Assembly (NCBI RefSeq): GCF_001870735.1
Contig: NZ_MORL01000002.1
Location: forward strand, 567,076 to 631,075
Source: Arsenicibacter rosenii
GTDB taxonomy: Bacteria; Bacteroidota; Bacteroidia; Cytophagales; Spirosomataceae
DNA length: 64,000 nt
Direction: 5' to 3'
The notes under the pieces were generated by a model. It was not told the origin of the DNA and did no database searches. It was given only the letters and a program-made list of their open reading frames with translations. Every line of letters begins with the position of its first letter. The stretch's first letter is position 1. Shown here in pieces: positions 53,492 to 62,394 of the stretch. Both the position numbers and the translations under genes were made by a program.

Positions 53492-54469
53492 ATGAATATT
53501 ATTCGAAGACCACGCCGGAACCGGCAGTCGGCAGCAATTCGGGACATGGTGCAGGAAACGCGCCTTTCGGTCCATGATTTTATTTACCCCATGTTTGTCA
53601 TGGAGGGGGAGAACGTGCGCAGCGAGGTGGTGTCGATGCCCGGCGTTGCCCGTTTCTCCAAAGACTTGCTGCTCGATGAAATCGGTCAGTGTGTAGACCT
53701 TGGTCTGCGGACGTTTGCGCTGTTCCCGAATCTTCCGGAGAGCAGAAAAGATAAATACGCTACTGAAAGCCAGAACCCCGACGGGTTGTATCTGCAAACG
53801 GTACGCGCTATCAAAGACCGTTTCCCGGATGTGGTGGTGATGACTGACATTGCCATGGATCCGTATAGCTCAGACGGGCACGACGGCATTGTGGAAAACG
53901 GTCAGATTCTGAATGACGAAACACTGGAGGTACTCGGTAAGATGGCCGTTGCGCAGGCGCAGGCCGGTGCCGACATCGTTGGGCCTTCTGACATGATGGA
54001 TGGCCGTGTGGGTTACATCCGGCAGACACTCGACACACAAGGCTTCAAAAATGTATCGATCATGGCCTATACGGCCAAGTATGCCAGTGCGTTCTACGGT
54101 CCGTTCCGCGATGCCCTTGACTCGGCCCCGCGCTTCGGCGACAAAAAAACGTACCAGATGAATCCTGCCAATAGCCGGGAAGCGTTGATTGAGGCTGACC
54201 TGGATCTGGCCGAAGGCGCTGACTTCCTGATGGTAAAGCCTGCCCTGGCGTACCTCGACATCATCAAGCTGCTGAATGATCACTATCACCTGCCGATTGC
54301 GGCCTACAACGTCAGCGGCGAGTATGCCATGATCAAAGCGGCTGCCCAAAACGGCTGGCTCGACGGTGAACGCGCTATGATGGAGTCACTAATGGCCATG
54401 AAGCGCGCCGGTGCCAACGTCATTCTGACCTACTTTGCCAAGGAAGCGGCCGGGGTGTTGGGGGCGTAA
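53492..54469 (+). CDS. hemB: Delta-aminolevulinic acid dehydratase (porphobilinogen synthase)
   Basis: 325-aa enzyme condensing two ALA to porphobilinogen in heme synthesis. Start MNIIRRPRRNRQSAAIRDMV. The active-site lysines fall in IMAYTAKYASAFYGPFRDAL and MVKPALAYLDIIK. The region DIAMDPYSSDGHDGIVENGQ has no cysteines, unlike the zinc form with three metal-binding Cys, so it belongs to the Mg-type subgroup. YQMNPANSREAL and AAYNVSGEYAMIKAAA are conserved. Cytosolic octamer by family knowledge. Transcribed with or downstream of the response regulator. Confidence 0.97.
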   Translation: MNIIRRPRRNRQSAAIRDMVQETRLSVHDFIYPMFVMEGENVRSEVVSMPGVARFSKDLLLDEIGQCVDLGLRTFALFPNLPESRKDKYATESQNPDGLYLQTVRAIKDRFPDVVVMTDIAMDPYSSDGHDGIVENGQILNDETLEVLGKMAVAQAQAGADIVGPSDMMDGRVGYIRQTLDTQGFKNVSIMAYTAKYASAFYGPFRDALDSAPRFGDKKTYQMNPANSREALIEADLDLAEGADFLMVKPALAYLDIIKLLNDHYHLPIAAYNVSGEYAMIKAAAQNGWLDGERAMMESLMAMKRAGANVILTYFAKEAAGVLGA

Positions 54470-54507
54470 TATATTGGTGGTTCTGAGTTACTGATTTATA
54501 TTCTGTG

Positions 54508-54550
54508 TGGTGGCAGGGTTGTTCTGAGAGGCAGGATAGCCCTGCCACCA
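54508..54550. terminator. Hairpin after hemB
   Basis: Perfect 11-bp arms TGGTGGCAGGG (54508-54518) and CCCTGCCACCA (54540-54550), 21-base loop, between convergent hemB and the nucleotide-sugar dehydrogenase. No strong U-tract. Confidence 0.6.
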
Positions 54551-54598
54551 TGTTTGTTTTGGGTGGTTCCCCTGATGCGGGTATGCTGAGACTGGTCA

Positions 54599-55867
54599 TC
54601 ACAGCCGTCCGTGAATTACCTCCGGCGGCAGCACACCTTTCACGTCATACACCAAATGACCTAGTTGCGGTAGCCTGGCCGAAAACTCAGGGCTCAGGAA
54701 GGGCTGGTGAGCAACGGCCAGCACCACGACATCATACATCATGTCTGTTGGCAAATCGGGGAGCAGGGTAATGGCATAGGTGCGTGCGACATCATCGGGG
54801 TGGGCAAGGGGGTCGTATACGTCGGTTTGAACACCGAACTCCTCTAGCTCCTTCACCACGTCGGGCACGCGCGAATTGCGGATGTCGGCCCAGTTTTCCT
54901 TGAAGGTAATGCCGAGCACCAGCGCCCGTGCCTGGTGCAGCGGCCGGTTGTGCCGGATCAGGAGTTTGACGATCTTATTGGCCACGACCACACCCATGTT
55001 GTCGTTGATGCGGCGGCCGGCCAGGATTACTTCCGGATGGTAGCCCAGCGACTCGGCTTTGTAGGTCAGGTAATATGGATCGACGCCGATGCAGTGACCA
55101 CCCACCAGACCCGGCCGGAAGGGCAGAAAATTCCACTTGGTGTTGGCTGCTTCCAGGACGGTATGGGTGTCGAGGCCCATCCGGTCAAAAATCAGCGCCA
55201 GTTCGTTGACGAAGGCAATGTTGATGTCGCGCTGGCAGTTTTCGATGACCTTGGCTGCTTCGGCCACCCGGATTGAGGGCGCACGGTAGGTGCCTGCCGT
55301 GATCACCGATGCGTAGAGTTGATCCACTTTTTCGGCAATGGCCGGGGTAGAGCCAGACGTAACCTTGCGGATAGTGGTCAGGGTATGGTGTTTATCGCCC
55401 GGATTAATACGCTCAGGCGAATACCCGCAAAAGAAATCAATATTGAACTGAAGCCCCGAAATAGCTTCCAGGACCGGTACGCAGTCTTCTTCTGTACATC
55501 CCGGATAAACCGTTGATTCATAGATGACAAGGTCTCCTTTTTTTAGAGCCCGTGCCACGGTTCGGGTGGCCGTCAGGATCGGGCGCAGGTCGGGCTGCCG
55601 GTGGCTGTCGATCGGAGAGGGGACCGTCACGATGAAGATGGTGCAGGCTGTCAGGTCGCCGGGATCACTGGTAAATGATAAGCCGTGGCTGGCGGTGAGT
55701 TCTTCGTCCGTAAAATCACCGTTCTGGTCCTGCTGCTGCTGCAGGGCGGCGATGCGGACAGGGTCGATATCGAACCCCAGTACACGGTAATAATGCCCGA
55801 ACGCAACCGCTAGCGGCAGGCCTACATAGCCGAGGCCGAGAATGGCAATCTGAGGAGCATGCTGCAT
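54599..55867 (-). CDS. Nucleotide sugar dehydrogenase (UDP-GlcNAc/ManNAc type)
   Basis: 422-aa UDP-sugar 6-dehydrogenase of the WecC/TviB group. Rossmann motif ILGLGYVGLPLAVAFG, a middle dimer domain with PERINPGD and CQRDINIAFVNELALIFDRM, catalytic Cys259 in LVGGHCIGVDPYYLTYKAE, and a C-terminal UDP-binding part (GITFKENWADIRNSRV; YDVKGVLP). It oxidises the C6 hydroxyl of a UDP-HexNAc to the uronic acid using NAD, for capsule or O-antigen. No partner glycan genes are adjacent. Divergent from nuoK. Confidence 0.92.
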   Translation of the reverse strand: MQHAPQIAILGLGYVGLPLAVAFGHYYRVLGFDIDPVRIAALQQQQDQNGDFTDEELTASHGLSFTSDPGDLTACTIFIVTVPSPIDSHRQPDLRPILTATRTVARALKKGDLVIYESTVYPGCTEEDCVPVLEAISGLQFNIDFFCGYSPERINPGDKHHTLTTIRKVTSGSTPAIAEKVDQLYASVITAGTYRAPSIRVAEAAKVIENCQRDINIAFVNELALIFDRMGLDTHTVLEAANTKWNFLPFRPGLVGGHCIGVDPYYLTYKAESLGYHPEVILAGRRINDNMGVVVANKIVKLLIRHNRPLHQARALVLGITFKENWADIRNSRVPDVVKELEEFGVQTDVYDPLAHPDDVARTYAITLLPDLPTDMMYDVVVLAVAHQPFLSPEFSARLPQLGHLVYDVKGVLPPEVIHGRL

Positions 55868-56014
55868 CTGGTAATCCGGAAATGAGTCCGCCGCCTTTCA
55901 GAAAAAAGCACGGACAGGCGTCGAAAATGCAAAGGTAAAGCCAATCTGAACAAGCATAATCCGGAATAAATTCCGAATGTTGATGAATAAGGCCGCTGAC
56001 AAACTGCAAATCCG

Positions 56015-56045
56015 TTTGAGTAAGCCCAATTTATCTATAACTTTG
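56015..56045 (+). promoter_or_regulatory. Promoter of nuoKLMN
   Basis: TTTG (56015-56018), exactly 19 bases, TAACTTTG (56038-56045): a perfect match to the Bacteroidetes housekeeping promoter. The nuoK ATG is at 56072, giving a leader of about 20 bases. Confidence 0.8.
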
Positions 56046-56071
56046 CCGCATCTTTTATCAACCGGCTTAAT

Positions 56072-56416
56072 ATGCAGCCCACGCAGCAAGTATCAATACC
56101 GGAACTTATTCAGCAAGTACCGCTCAACTATTATCTGATTGTTAGCACAGCGCTATTTGTCATCGGAATCATCGGCGTACTGACCCGGCGTAACGCCATT
56201 ATTATCTTCATGTCGATTGAGCTTATGCTCAATGCCGTCAATCTGCTGTTAATTGCCTTCTCATCGTATCGATCCGATTCGGCGGGGCAAGTGTTCGTAT
56301 TTTTCATCATGGCTGTGGCCGCTGCCGAAGTTGCGGTCGGGTTGGCCATCATTGTGATGATCTATCGGAATATCCGCTCGATTGATGTCGGATTGCTGAA
56401 TAAACTCAAATGGTAA
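56072..56416 (+). CDS. nuoK: NADH-quinone oxidoreductase subunit K
   Basis: 114-aa membrane subunit of complex I, three TM helices. Conserved acidic residues: Glu in [20 protein letters not shown] (TM2) and in [20 protein letters not shown] (TM3), needed for proton transfer. The N-terminal 20 residues ([20 protein letters not shown]) are somewhat longer than the E. coli protein (about 100 aa). First gene of a four-gene operon; nuoJ is not upstream. Starts after a perfect promoter at 56015. Confidence 0.97.
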   Translation: MQPTQQVSIPELIQQVPLNYYLIVSTALFVIGIIGVLTRRNAIIIFMSIELMLNAVNLLLIAFSSYRSDSAGQVFVFFIMAVAAAEVAVGLAIIVMIYRNIRSIDVGLLNKLKW

Positions 56417-56506
56417 AACTGGTTTAGGGGCCTTCCCGGGCAAGGGTCGCTGGCCGATCTGTGCCGGGAGAATGTTCCGCAAACGTCAAACGTTGAATTC
56501 AAGTAC

Positions 56507-58408
56507 ATGCAGACAGACCTACTCTGTAGTTTAATTCCGCTGTTCCCACTCATTGGTTTTGCCATCAACGGCCTGGGCTTCCGCAAGGTACCCGCAAGCC
56601 TGGTGGGACCCATCAGCTCGGCAGCCGCGCTCGCTTCATTCGCCGTATCGCTGATGCTTTTCAGCGGATTTAGCGGCCAACCTGTTAAAGCCACCCTATT
56701 CGACTGGATCAGTGTCGGTAGTTTACACATCAACTTCTCGTTTCAGATCGATCAGCTTTCGCTGCTGATGCTGCTGATTGTGACGGGTGTGGGTTCACTG
56801 ATTCATATTTATTCCATTGGCTACATGAAGCACGATGAAGGCTTCGGCAAGTTCATGGCGTTCCTGAACCTGTTCCTATTCTTCATGTTGCTGCTGGTGA
56901 CGGGCTCCAACTACGTCATCATGTTCATTGGCTGGGAAGGGGTAGGGTTATGTTCGTACCTGCTCATTGGCTTCTGGAACAAAAACGTCAACTATAACAA
57001 CGCTGCCCGCAAAGCCTTCGTCATGAACCGTATCGGTGACCTTGGTTTTCTGCTGGGCATCTTTTTGTTAATCACCACGTTCGGTTCGGTTGAGTATACC
57101 GATATTTTCGAACAGGCGACCCGTTTCGCGGTGGGTGACAAAATGATTCTGGCCATTACCCTGCTGCTGTTTGTGGGGGCGATGGGGAAATCGGCGCAGA
57201 TTCCGCTCTATACCTGGCTGCCCGATGCGATGGCCGGTCCGACTCCGGTGTCGGCCCTGATCCACGCGGCAACAATGGTGACGGCGGGGATCTACATGAT
57301 CGTCCGTTCGAACGTATTGTATACCTTGTCGCCGGTAACGCTTGAGGTAATCGGCGTCATTGCCATTGCCACGGCCATCCTGGCGGCGTCGATCGGTCTG
57401 TTGCAGAACGATATCAAGAAAGTGCTGGCTTACTCAACGGTTTCGCAGCTGGGTTATATGTTCCTTGGCCTGAGTGTAGCGGCTTACTCATCGGGTATGT
57501 TCCATGTGATTACGCATGCCTTCTTCAAAGCCCTGTTGTTCCTCGGTGCCGGTAGTGTGATCCACGCCATGTCCGACGAACAGGATATCCGCAACATGGG
57601 TGGCCTGCGCAAACACCTGCCCCTTACGTTTATCACCTTCCTGCTGGGTACGATTGCTATTGCCGGTATTCCGCCGTTCGCCGGTTTCTTCTCGAAAGAC
57701 GAAATTCTGGCGCATGTATTCCTGCACAATAAAGCCCTGTGGGGACTGGGTCTGGTTGGTTCAGCTATGACCTCATTCTACATGTTCCGGTTATTGTTCC
57801 TGACGTTCTTCGGTGAGTTCCGCGGGACGGAAGCGCAGCGCCACCACCTTCACGAGTCACCGGCAACAATGACCCTGCCGCTGATTGTGCTGGCCGTATT
57901 GTCAGTTGCCGGCGGTTTGCTGAACCTGCCGGGCGGTGGCTGGCTGAGCCATTTTATGGAGCCCCTGTTTGCCGGTTCGGCACAGGTGAGCCCGGAGGCA
58001 TTCGGCCACGAAATTGATCACAGTACCGAGTATATGCTGATGGGTATTTCAACGGCGGTAGCCATTGGATCGGCCATTGCTGCCTATGTGGTTTACATCA
58101 GCCGCCATGCGGTTCCGGCACCGGAGTCAGCCGAACGGTCAGGCATCGCGAAACTGGTCTACAACAAGTATTTTGTTGACGAACTGTACGAAATCGCCAT
58201 TGTTCGTCCGATCCGTGCGCTGGGCGATGCCCTGTATAACTTCGGTGAATTTATCATCGACGGGATTGTAAACGGAGTCGCCTGGATCGTTCGGGCTGCT
58301 TCGGCTCAGCTGCGCCTGCTGCAGTCGGGTTCAATCGGGTTCTATGTATTTGCGATGGTCTTCAGCATTGCTGTCATCGTGATTGTTCGGTTCTTTGTTC
58401 GGTTCTAA
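56507..58408 (+). CDS. nuoL: NADH-quinone oxidoreductase subunit L
   Basis: 633-aa proton-pumping subunit with 16 TM helices. TM5 Glu in GWEGVGLCSYLLIGFW; the TM7/8 region MGKSAQIPLYTWLPDAMAGP and TPVSALIHAATMVTAG with the key Lys; QNDIKKVLAYSTVSQLGYM; and the lateral amphipathic helix near the end (FIIDGIVNGVAWIVRAAS). This copy is the complex I one because it sits in nuoKLMN. The 90-base gap to nuoK is larger than usual. Compare the orphan copy at 19025. Confidence 0.97.
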   Translation: MQTDLLCSLIPLFPLIGFAINGLGFRKVPASLVGPISSAAALASFAVSLMLFSGFSGQPVKATLFDWISVGSLHINFSFQIDQLSLLMLLIVTGVGSLIHIYSIGYMKHDEGFGKFMAFLNLFLFFMLLLVTGSNYVIMFIGWEGVGLCSYLLIGFWNKNVNYNNAARKAFVMNRIGDLGFLLGIFLLITTFGSVEYTDIFEQATRFAVGDKMILAITLLLFVGAMGKSAQIPLYTWLPDAMAGPTPVSALIHAATMVTAGIYMIVRSNVLYTLSPVTLEVIGVIAIATAILAASIGLLQNDIKKVLAYSTVSQLGYMFLGLSVAAYSSGMFHVITHAFFKALLFLGAGSVIHAMSDEQDIRNMGGLRKHLPLTFITFLLGTIAIAGIPPFAGFFSKDEILAHVFLHNKALWGLGLVGSAMTSFYMFRLLFLTFFGEFRGTEAQRHHLHESPATMTLPLIVLAVLSVAGGLLNLPGGGWLSHFMEPLFAGSAQVSPEAFGHEIDHSTEYMLMGISTAVAIGSAIAAYVVYISRHAVPAPESAERSGIAKLVYNKYFVDELYEIAIVRPIRALGDALYNFGEFIIDGIVNGVAWIVRAASAQLRLLQSGSIGFYVFAMVFSIAVIVIVRFFVRF

Positions 58409-58410
58409 AA

Positions 58411-58470
58411 GGAGGTTATGGCCGGTACTCCTGCGTGATGGGAGCTGGCGGTCATAGAGAGGAAACTTAA
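58411..58470 (+). other. SD-led mini-ORFs in the nuoL-nuoM gap
   Basis: Right after the nuoL stop lies AAGGAGGT, the perfect anti-anti-SD motif, rare in Bacteroidetes. It is followed by a 6-codon ORF (MAGTPA, 58418-58438) and overlapping it a 10-codon ORF (MGAGGHREET, 58438-58470). The gap also forms a stem (CTCC/GGAG inside ATGGCCG/CGGTCAT). Could be a translational attenuator or a chance; no evidence of peptide function. Confidence 0.3.
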
Positions 58471-58475
58471 CCTAT

Positions 58476-59939
58476 ATGCTTACGCTTTCACTTATACTAC
58501 TACCGGTTGTAGCGGCCACGTTGCTACTGCTGATCAAGAGCCCGGCGGTCAAAACGCTTGCCCTGGGAGCAGCCCTGGTTGAGCTGGCATTAGCAGCCTA
58601 TGCCTTTGCTACGTTCAAGGCCGACGCGCAGATGCAGTTTGAATTTGATTACCCTTGGATCGCCGGTGCCGGTATCCGCTTCAGCGGCGGTATCGATGGT
58701 ATCAGCGTGTTGCTGGTGCTGCTGACAGGCTTGCTGACACCTTTAATTACCCTATCGGCGTTCGGCCGGGAGTATGACCGTCCGTCGACGTTTTATTCGC
58801 TGATCCTGTACATGCAGGCCGCATTGATGGGCGTATTTACGGCCCGTGACGCATTCCTGTTCTACCTGTTTTTCGAAGCAGCCCTGATCCCGGTGTACTT
58901 CCTGGCAGCGATGTGGGGCGGCGAAAAGCGGATTGCCGTTACCTTCAAGTTCTTTATTTATACCATCTTCGGTAGTTTGTTCATGCTGGTGGCACTGGTG
59001 TATCTGTATTACCAGACCGGCGTACCGGGTAAGCCGGGCGTTCACTCGTCGGCCATTGTAGACTTCTACAACCTCAACCTGACACCGGCAGCGCAAGGCT
59101 GGGTGTTCTGGGCATTCTTTATTGCGTTTGCCATTAAAATGCCGGTGTTTCCGTTCCATACCTGGCAGCCCGATACATACGTAGAGTCGCCGACACCGGC
59201 AACGATGCTGCTGTCGGGTATCATGCTGAAAATGGGGGTTTACGGCCTGATCCGTTTCCTGCTGCCGATTGTACCGGCAGGACTGGAGACATGGGGTTTA
59301 CTGGCCACCACCTTATCCGTTACCGGTATTGTCTACGGCTCAATCATCGCCATCCGCCAGCGCGACATGAAACGCCTGATTGCCTATTCTTCATTTGCCC
59401 ACGTTGGCCTGATGGCGGCGGGGGTATTCTCGCAGACGGCAAACGGGTTGCAGGGAGCGCTGATCCAGATGCTGGCACACGGCATCAACGTAGTGGGTCT
59501 TTTCTTTGTTGCCGAAATCATCTTCGGCCGTACCAACAGCCGGTTCCTCGATCAGCTGGGTGGAATTACGCGTACAACACCTAAACTGACCGTTTACTTC
59601 ATGATTCTGCTGCTTGGCTCGGTGGCCCTGCCATTGACCAACGGTTTTGTGGGTGAGTTTCTGTTACTAAACGGCGTTTTTGCCTATAACAACTGGTTAG
59701 GTGCTGTGGCAGGCTTAACCATCATTCTGGGTGCTGTTTACATGCTGCGGATGTTCCAGAAGTCAATGTTCGGACCAACATCGGCGCGTACGGAAACATT
59801 TGACGATTTAAGCGGTGCCGAAAGCTGGGTACTGTTACCGCTGGCCGTAATGGTTTTCTGGATCGGGATCTATCCGAACTCGTTCCTGAAAGTGACAGAA
59901 CCTGCTGTACTGAATTTGTTGCAATACGTTGTAAAATAA
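58476..59939 (+). CDS. nuoM: NADH-quinone oxidoreductase subunit M
   Basis: 487-aa antiporter-like subunit with about 14 TM helices. TM5 Glu in YLFFEAALIPVYFLAAMWGG, TM7 Lys in FAIKMPVFPFHTWQPDTYVE, PTPATMLLSGIMLKMGVYG, and MKRLIAYSSFAHVGLMAAG. The TM6-TM7 loop is short, unlike the paralogue at 21007, which has an extra stretch. Part of the complex I proton pump, transcribed with nuoL and nuoN; 11 bases to nuoN. Full length, all motifs kept. Confidence 0.97.
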   Translation: MLTLSLILLPVVAATLLLLIKSPAVKTLALGAALVELALAAYAFATFKADAQMQFEFDYPWIAGAGIRFSGGIDGISVLLVLLTGLLTPLITLSAFGREYDRPSTFYSLILYMQAALMGVFTARDAFLFYLFFEAALIPVYFLAAMWGGEKRIAVTFKFFIYTIFGSLFMLVALVYLYYQTGVPGKPGVHSSAIVDFYNLNLTPAAQGWVFWAFFIAFAIKMPVFPFHTWQPDTYVESPTPATMLLSGIMLKMGVYGLIRFLLPIVPAGLETWGLLATTLSVTGIVYGSIIAIRQRDMKRLIAYSSFAHVGLMAAGVFSQTANGLQGALIQMLAHGINVVGLFFVAEIIFGRTNSRFLDQLGGITRTTPKLTVYFMILLLGSVALPLTNGFVGEFLLLNGVFAYNNWLGAVAGLTIILGAVYMLRMFQKSMFGPTSARTETFDDLSGAESWVLLPLAVMVFWIGIYPNSFLKVTEPAVLNLLQYVVK

Positions 59940-59950
59940 CGACTAAAGAA

Positions 59951-61342
59951 ATGCTACCCATTATCTTATTATCGGTTTTCGGAATTGTCCTGCTCTTCAT
60001 GGGGTTTCTGAAGTCCAAAGTATTGTTACTGCCAGCAACCCTGGTGTTTATTCTGGCTGCGCTGGCTACCACGTTTATGGACTGGGGGAAAACATACCTC
60101 TACTTCCAGAACATGCTGCTGACCAACAACCTCGCCATCCTGTTTACCACGATTGTGTTGTTGTCGGCGTTCATGGTAGTCGCCTTGTCGAATAGTTTTA
60201 TTGAAGATGAACAGGCCCAGCCTGCCGAATACTACGCTCTCCTGCTGTTTTCGCTGGTGGGGGCGATTATGATGATCAGCTTCGAAAACCTGATCATGCT
60301 GTTCGTCGGCGTTGAGATTCTGTCGGTCGCCATGTACGTACTGGCCGGTAGCGACAAACACAGCCCGCGTTCAAACGAAGCCGCGCTGAAGTACTTCCTG
60401 ATGGGGGCATTTGCAACCGGTATCATGCTGTTCGGAATAGCGTTGCTGTATGGTGCAACCGGTACGTTTGTCGTCTCGGGCATTAAATCCTACGTATATA
60501 CGAATGCCTACGGCGTATCACTGCTGCTCTACATGGGAATAATCCTGCTGCTGATCGGTATGCTGTTCAAAGTGTCGGCCGCTCCGTTTCACTTCTGGAC
60601 ACCGGATGTCTACGACGGAACGCCGGGCCTCTTTACGGCATTCATGTCAACGGTAGTAAAAACGGCTGGCTTTGCGGCCTTATTCCGGGTGCTGTCGGTG
60701 TCCTTTGTCGGCGTTTACTCGTTCTGGTGGGGCACGCTGGCGGCACTGACCTGTCTGACGCTGCTGATCGGTAACGTAACGGCTGTTTATCAGACCAGCT
60801 TCAAGCGCATGATGGCGTATTCGAGCATTTCGCACGCCGGTTACCTCTTAATCGGCCTGACGGCGCTTGGAACACAGACAAAGCAGGCGCTGGTGTTCTA
60901 TTCCCTGGCTTACTCCCTGGCTACTATTTCCGCTTTCGGTGTGTTACTGGTCGTTTCCCGCCAGCGTCAGGATACAAATGGAGTCAATGAAAACTTCGAT
61001 GCGTTTAATGGCCTGGCCCGTCAGAATCCGCTGCTTGGGTTTGTCATGGCCGTATCCATGCTGTCACTGGCCGGTATCCCGCTGACGGCCGGGTTCTGGG
61101 GAAAATTCATGATCTTCACCACCGCTGCCGATAAGGGTATTTACTGGATACTGGTGTTTGCCGTGCTGATGTCGACCGTTGGTATTTATTACTACTTCCG
61201 GGTAATCATCGCCATGTATTTCCGCGAAGGTGCTGCTGAGCCGGTCAAAGTCGCACCGTTTTACCGGTATGTACTGATTGCGGCAACTATTCTTACCCTG
61301 GTGTTAGGTTTGGCACCTGGTTTGCTGGAAGGTTTAGTATAA
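59951..61342 (+). CDS. nuoN: NADH-quinone oxidoreductase subunit N
   Basis: 463-aa last pump subunit of complex I. TM5 Glu in LFVGVEILSVAMYVLAG; TM7 region LFKVSAAPFHFWTPDVYDGT with the Lys and the conserved HFW; FKRMMAYSSISHAGYLLIGL; IPLTAGFWGKFMIF. Full length and no disruption. Ends the nuoKLMN operon; a strong palindromic hairpin follows (61387). Complex I transfers electrons from NADH or another donor to menaquinone and pumps protons; the other ten subunits must be encoded elsewhere. Confidence 0.97.
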   Translation: MLPIILLSVFGIVLLFMGFLKSKVLLLPATLVFILAALATTFMDWGKTYLYFQNMLLTNNLAILFTTIVLLSAFMVVALSNSFIEDEQAQPAEYYALLLFSLVGAIMMISFENLIMLFVGVEILSVAMYVLAGSDKHSPRSNEAALKYFLMGAFATGIMLFGIALLYGATGTFVVSGIKSYVYTNAYGVSLLLYMGIILLLIGMLFKVSAAPFHFWTPDVYDGTPGLFTAFMSTVVKTAGFAALFRVLSVSFVGVYSFWWGTLAALTCLTLLIGNVTAVYQTSFKRMMAYSSISHAGYLLIGLTALGTQTKQALVFYSLAYSLATISAFGVLLVVSRQRQDTNGVNENFDAFNGLARQNPLLGFVMAVSMLSLAGIPLTAGFWGKFMIFTTAADKGIYWILVFAVLMSTVGIYYYFRVIIAMYFREGAAEPVKVAPFYRYVLIAATILTLVLGLAPGLLEGLV

Positions 61343-61386
61343 GTAAGAATGTCGTAAAACATTCTTCTACAGAAAAGAATAGATTC

Positions 61387-61441
61387 ACCCGGGGTCAGGT
61401 TCTGGTACGACAACTGCTTGTCTGACAGCCTGACCCCGGGT
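61387..61441. terminator. Hairpin after nuoN
   Basis: Perfect 13-bp arms ACCCGGGGTCAGG (61387-61399) and CCTGACCCCGGGT (61429-61441), 29-base loop, weak U-tract (TCGTTT). Marks the end of the nuo operon. Confidence 0.7.
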
Positions 61442-61470
61442 TCGTTTAACCAGATTGAAAGTTACTGGCC

Positions 61471-61953
61471 GTGAACGTGAGTAGTGTACCGACAACGAAA
61501 CGAAAGGGATACAAGGATTTTATCGCCTATTTCTTTACCGCCATCCTGGGCGCTCTGATCAACTTTTTCAGCCAGATCGGCTATCGCGAACTGATCGGGC
61601 TGAACTTTACCACCAGCGTGTTTCTGGGCTACGTAACGGCCATGGTCCTGACCTTTGCACCCACCAAAAACTTTGCCTTCGACGCGAAAAAGACCGACAA
61701 TGCCGGACGGGAGTTTATCAAATATGTCGGGATTGCGTTGGTCGCGCTGGCCGTACAGGTGTATTCATCAGACATCACCCTGAAACAGATCGCCAACCCG
61801 TTTTTTCCGGAAACTTCTGCTTTTTTCCGCGAGAAGGTATCGCACGTGATCGGCATGGGGTTAAGCTTTCTCGCCAACTTTTTCGGGCATCGTTTACTGA
61901 CCTTCAGAAGTACCGGTATGTATGACCGGATTAAACCGAAAAGATCAAAGTGA
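61471..61953 (+). CDS. GtrA family membrane protein
   Basis: 160-aa protein with four TM helices, GTG start at 61471. The GtrA pattern is seen in FFTAILGALINFFSQIGYRE, GYVTAMVLTFAPTKNFAFDA and MGLSFLANFFGHRLLTFRST. GtrA proteins act in the flipping or transfer of lipid-linked sugars for surface polysaccharides. Basic N- and C-termini (TTKRKGYKD; DRIKPKRSK) face the cytoplasm. No glycosyltransferase partner is adjacent. Function in detail unknown. Confidence 0.82.
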   Translation: MNVSSVPTTKRKGYKDFIAYFFTAILGALINFFSQIGYRELIGLNFTTSVFLGYVTAMVLTFAPTKNFAFDAKKTDNAGREFIKYVGIALVALAVQVYSSDITLKQIANPFFPETSAFFREKVSHVIGMGLSFLANFFGHRLLTFRSTGMYDRIKPKRSK

Positions 61954-62054
61954 AAATTAGACTTTTCTTATATCTGAAAAGCCTGGTCTTTCTGTAGGAA
62001 ATAGAACTATATAAGGGTTTAGCTCCAAATCACAAAAAATATAGGTATAAATTA

Positions 62055-62083
62055 TTGTATTTTTCTGGAGAAGCATATATTTG
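62055..62083 (+). promoter_or_regulatory. Promoter of the small lipoprotein gene
   Basis: TTG (62055-62057), 18 bases, TATATTTG (62076-62083), fitting the Bacteroidetes pattern. ATG at 62116. Confidence 0.6.
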
Positions 62084-62115
62084 CGGCTGGAACCATAAAT
62101 TACCACTAAAAGAGC

Positions 62116-62313
62116 ATGAAAAAAGTTATCGCTTTATTGTTCGTAGGTACAATGATTACCTTCGCTGCTTGCCAGAGCAAACCAAAAACTGAAGAAGCTG
62201 CTGTTGATTCAACTGCAACAATGACAACTGACTCAGCTGCTGTTGATTCTGCTGCCACTGATTCAGCTGCTACTGATTCAGCTGCTGTTGCTCCTGCAGA
62301 CTCAGCGAAGTAA
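62116..62313 (+). CDS. Small Ala/Ser/Asp-rich lipoprotein
   Basis: 65-aa lipoprotein: signal and lipobox ITFAAC, then a low-complexity tail with repeats SAAVDSAATDSAATDSAAV. No fold is expected; a surface or periplasmic linker role is possible. Own promoter (62055) and a perfect terminator (62347), so it is a true single-gene unit and probably well expressed. The direct DNA repeats (GATTCAGCTGCTACTGATTC) in this gene can vary by slippage. Confidence 0.75.
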   Translation: MKKVIALLFVGTMITFAACQSKPKTEEAAVDSTATMTTDSAAVDSAATDSAATDSAAVAPADSAK

Positions 62314-62346
62314 TTTACCGCGGACAACCGCGCTCTCTACTTCAGG

Positions 62347-62380
62347 AAAAAGCTCTATATTTATAGAGCTTTTTCTGTTT
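62347..62380 (+). terminator. Intrinsic terminator after the small lipoprotein gene
   Basis: AAAAAGCTCTATA (62347 on) pairs perfectly with TATAGAGCTTTTT (62363-62375), followed by CTGTTTTT. Confidence 0.9.
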
Positions 62381-62394
62381 TTAAACGTGTGTAC

